From Alistipes sp. (lineage in GTDB: Bacteria; Bacteroidota; Bacteroidia; Bacteroidales; Rikenellaceae), in the NCBI GenBank assembly GCA_017384185.1, contig JAFNUH010000087.1:1-6053 (forward strand): a stretch of DNA of 6,053 nucleotides, read 5' to 3'. The position numbers were made by a program, and so were the translations under genes. Shown in pieces: positions 5,817 to 6,053 of this stretch. The stretch's first letter is position 1. Every line of letters begins with the position of its first letter. The notes beneath the pieces are model-generated. The model did not search any database. It saw only the letters and a program-made list of their open reading frames with translations, and was not told the origin of the DNA.

Positions 5817-6053
5817 CGCTTCACGTCGCCTCCCTCGACCATAAATAACGAGTACTCCTTGTCGGCACGCTCGAGTGTTGACTCTAAGCGCAGCTTGTTA
5901 CAGTCGGTGATGAGTATCTGCCCGAAGTCGTCGCCACCTACCAGCGCCAACAACTTCTCCACACGTCCCAAATCCAACTTGTAAAACAAATCGTCGAGCA
6001 ACAATATCGGCTTCTCGCCCGTAGCCTCTGCCAGCAGGCGGTACTGCGCCAAC
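5813..6053 (-). CDS. recF: DNA replication and repair protein RecF, C-terminal part
   Basis: Only the last 80 codons are in the window; the N-terminus with the Walker A motif lies beyond base 6053, so the apparent TTG start near 6052 is an internal Leu codon. The visible part begins LAQYRLL, the helix that follows the ABC signature in RecF, and continues with the Walker B segment KPILLLDDLFYKLD, including the DD pair and the D-loop region. Then comes GQILITDCN, matching the beta-strand and switch region of RecF/SMC-type ATPases. RecF binds gapped DNA and, with RecO and RecR, helps load RecA at stalled forks and gaps. The gene overlaps the DUF721 gene by 4 bp. Confidence 0.93.
   Translation of the reverse strand, partial: LAQYRLLAEATGEKPILLLDDLFYKLDLGRVEKLLALVGGDDFGQILITDCNKLRLESTLERADKEYSLFMVEGGDVKR

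Overview
The window looks like ordinary chromosomal sequence from a member of the Bacteroidota, most likely order Bacteroidales. The reasons are two Bacteroides-type -7 elements (TAnnTTTG), A/T-rich translation starts without clear Shine-Dalgarno motifs, an OmpA-family porin with N-terminal barrel, coiled coil and peptidoglycan-binding domain, and the recF-DUF721 gene pair. An Alistipes-like (Rikenellaceae) origin is possible given the codon use and moderate GC, but the genus is a guess.

Layout from left to right: (1) bases 1-713, minus strand, the N-terminal 237 residues of an exported, probably lipid-anchored alkaline-phosphatase-superfamily hydrolase; its C-terminus lies outside the window. 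(2) A 161-bp divergent promoter region. (3) ridA on the plus strand (875-1249), closed by a strong terminator. (4) An A/T-rich leader, then a complete class II adenosylcobalamin-dependent ribonucleotide reductase gene nrdJ (1452-3998), closed by an imperfect terminator. (5) A complete OmpA-family outer-membrane gene (4226-5386), closed by a hairpin that can work in both directions. (6) An 83-bp patch of 9-bp tandem repeats arranged in inverted orientation. (7) On the minus strand and convergent with ompA, a small DUF721 (DciA-like) gene (5526-5816), overlapping by 4 bp the 3' end of recF, which runs off the right edge.

Functionally the window is a set of mostly independent housekeeping transcription units: enamine/imine detoxification (RidA), B12-dependent dNTP supply (NrdJ), envelope-peptidoglycan anchoring (OmpA), and replication/recombination (RecF plus the DciA-like protein). 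Each plus-strand gene has its own terminator, so ridA, nrdJ and ompA are probably monocistronic. The recF-DUF721 pair is the only evident operon.

I looked for phage, insertion sequences, CRISPR, toxin-antitoxin, defence genes, tRNA/rRNA and riboswitches and saw none. I do not see a previously undescribed system. The least explained element is the 9-bp inverted tandem-repeat patch between ompA and the DUF721 gene.
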